NCBI GenBank assembly: GCA_014549065.1
Contig: JACDOX010000017.1
Span: forward strand, 6,316,808 to 6,380,807
Direction: 5' to 3'
DNA: 64,000 bases
Source: Cardinalis cardinalis
Lineage: Eukaryota > Chordata > Aves > Passeriformes > Cardinalidae
In this document: piece after piece, positions 63,534 through 64,000 of the stretch
How positions within the stretch are numbered: the first letter of the stretch is position 1
How the letters are laid out: each line of letters begins with the position of its first letter
Position numbers and translations under genes: made by a program
Notes under the pieces: generated by a model
What the model was told of the DNA's origin: nothing
Seen by the model: the letters and a program-made list of their open reading frames with translations, nothing else
The model's database searches: none

Positions 63534-64000
63534 ACTTCATATTCATCCTTCACATGGTTAATTTTCCCNGAGGTCAGAAATCCCAAGCACAGCAAACTCT
63601 CCTGACTAGCCATGAGATTGTGCAACTACTCCCAGGAGTTACCAAATCAACAATGCATCTGTTTGAAGCATCCACCTTCTTGAGTAGTATTACAGCCTTC
63701 AGCACAGATTTTTTCANAGAAATCTCCTGGAAAGTGACAGAAGCATACAATTAAGCAAAGCTATCTTCCTTATGTTAGAACTATGGAATCATCGTGGTTT
63801 GGGTTTCCATGAGCCCTTAAATTAGTCTGCTTATGCTCACTTTGTGACTATATTAGCAGGTATCTTTTGCAATTAAGCAAAAAACTAGGACTGACTGATT
63901 GAATCACTTAAAGTGAATCCATAAAGCAAGTACACAGATTAACTACAAATCTCACAGCTCGTGTTTCTATGATGGCACACATAACAACGATAACCATGTG
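63534..64000. other. non-coding stretch at the window end
   Basis: AT-rich sequence with no recognised gene. An 87-codon open frame begins inside the CR1 end at 63491 and runs to 63754; its start within a repeat argues against it being a gene. Confidence 0.45.

Overview
The window looks like nuclear DNA from a bird. The clearest evidence is three, probably four, CR1 LINE fragments. Two of them end in the avian octamer type (ATTCTRTG), and one shows the typical GGTTGCCCAGAGAGG segment. There is also a solo-like copy of an LTR family that begins TGTCCTGGTTT and ends GGTTAA..CCACA, which I know as common in avian genomes. The sequence is AT-rich and gene-poor. Isolated single N bases are scattered throughout, as expected from a draft consensus. 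I see no bacterial, phage or organellar features, no operon, no tRNA or rRNA, and no CRISPR array.

Layout. 1-3785: the only stretch with plausible protein-coding signal. Two candidate exons on the + strand (2586-2681 and 2959-3130) have compatible splice phase. They end in a stop codon and are followed by about 640 bases of possible 3' UTR with an AATAAA at 3765. I do not recognise the protein. 3786-42786: about 39 kb of intron-like or intergenic AT-rich DNA with microsatellites, a 50-bp imperfect tandem duplication (17414-17463) and two short hairpins. 42787-43798: an endogenous retroviral LTR on the - strand plus about 435 bases of probable adjoining internal sequence. 46261-46584: a CR1 3' end (- strand). 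53100-54080: a locally GC-richer block with exon-like signals but no recognised gene. 57182-57645: a CR1 (- strand) interrupted by a second CR1 in opposite orientation. 62160-62422: two strong inverted repeats next to each other. 62968-63533: a CR1 3' region (+ strand).

No intact gene can be claimed. Every long open frame outside the first 3.2 kb is about as long as expected by chance in 64 kb of this composition, or lies inside a repeat. The most distinctive structural signal is a set of near-perfect snap-back hairpins with very short loops (2286, 30688, 41518, 51764, 62391) and one larger cruciform-like structure with a duplicated arm (62160-62282). They are unrelated in sequence to each other, so independent local template-switch mutations fit better than a transposon family. 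I found no convincing undescribed gene system.
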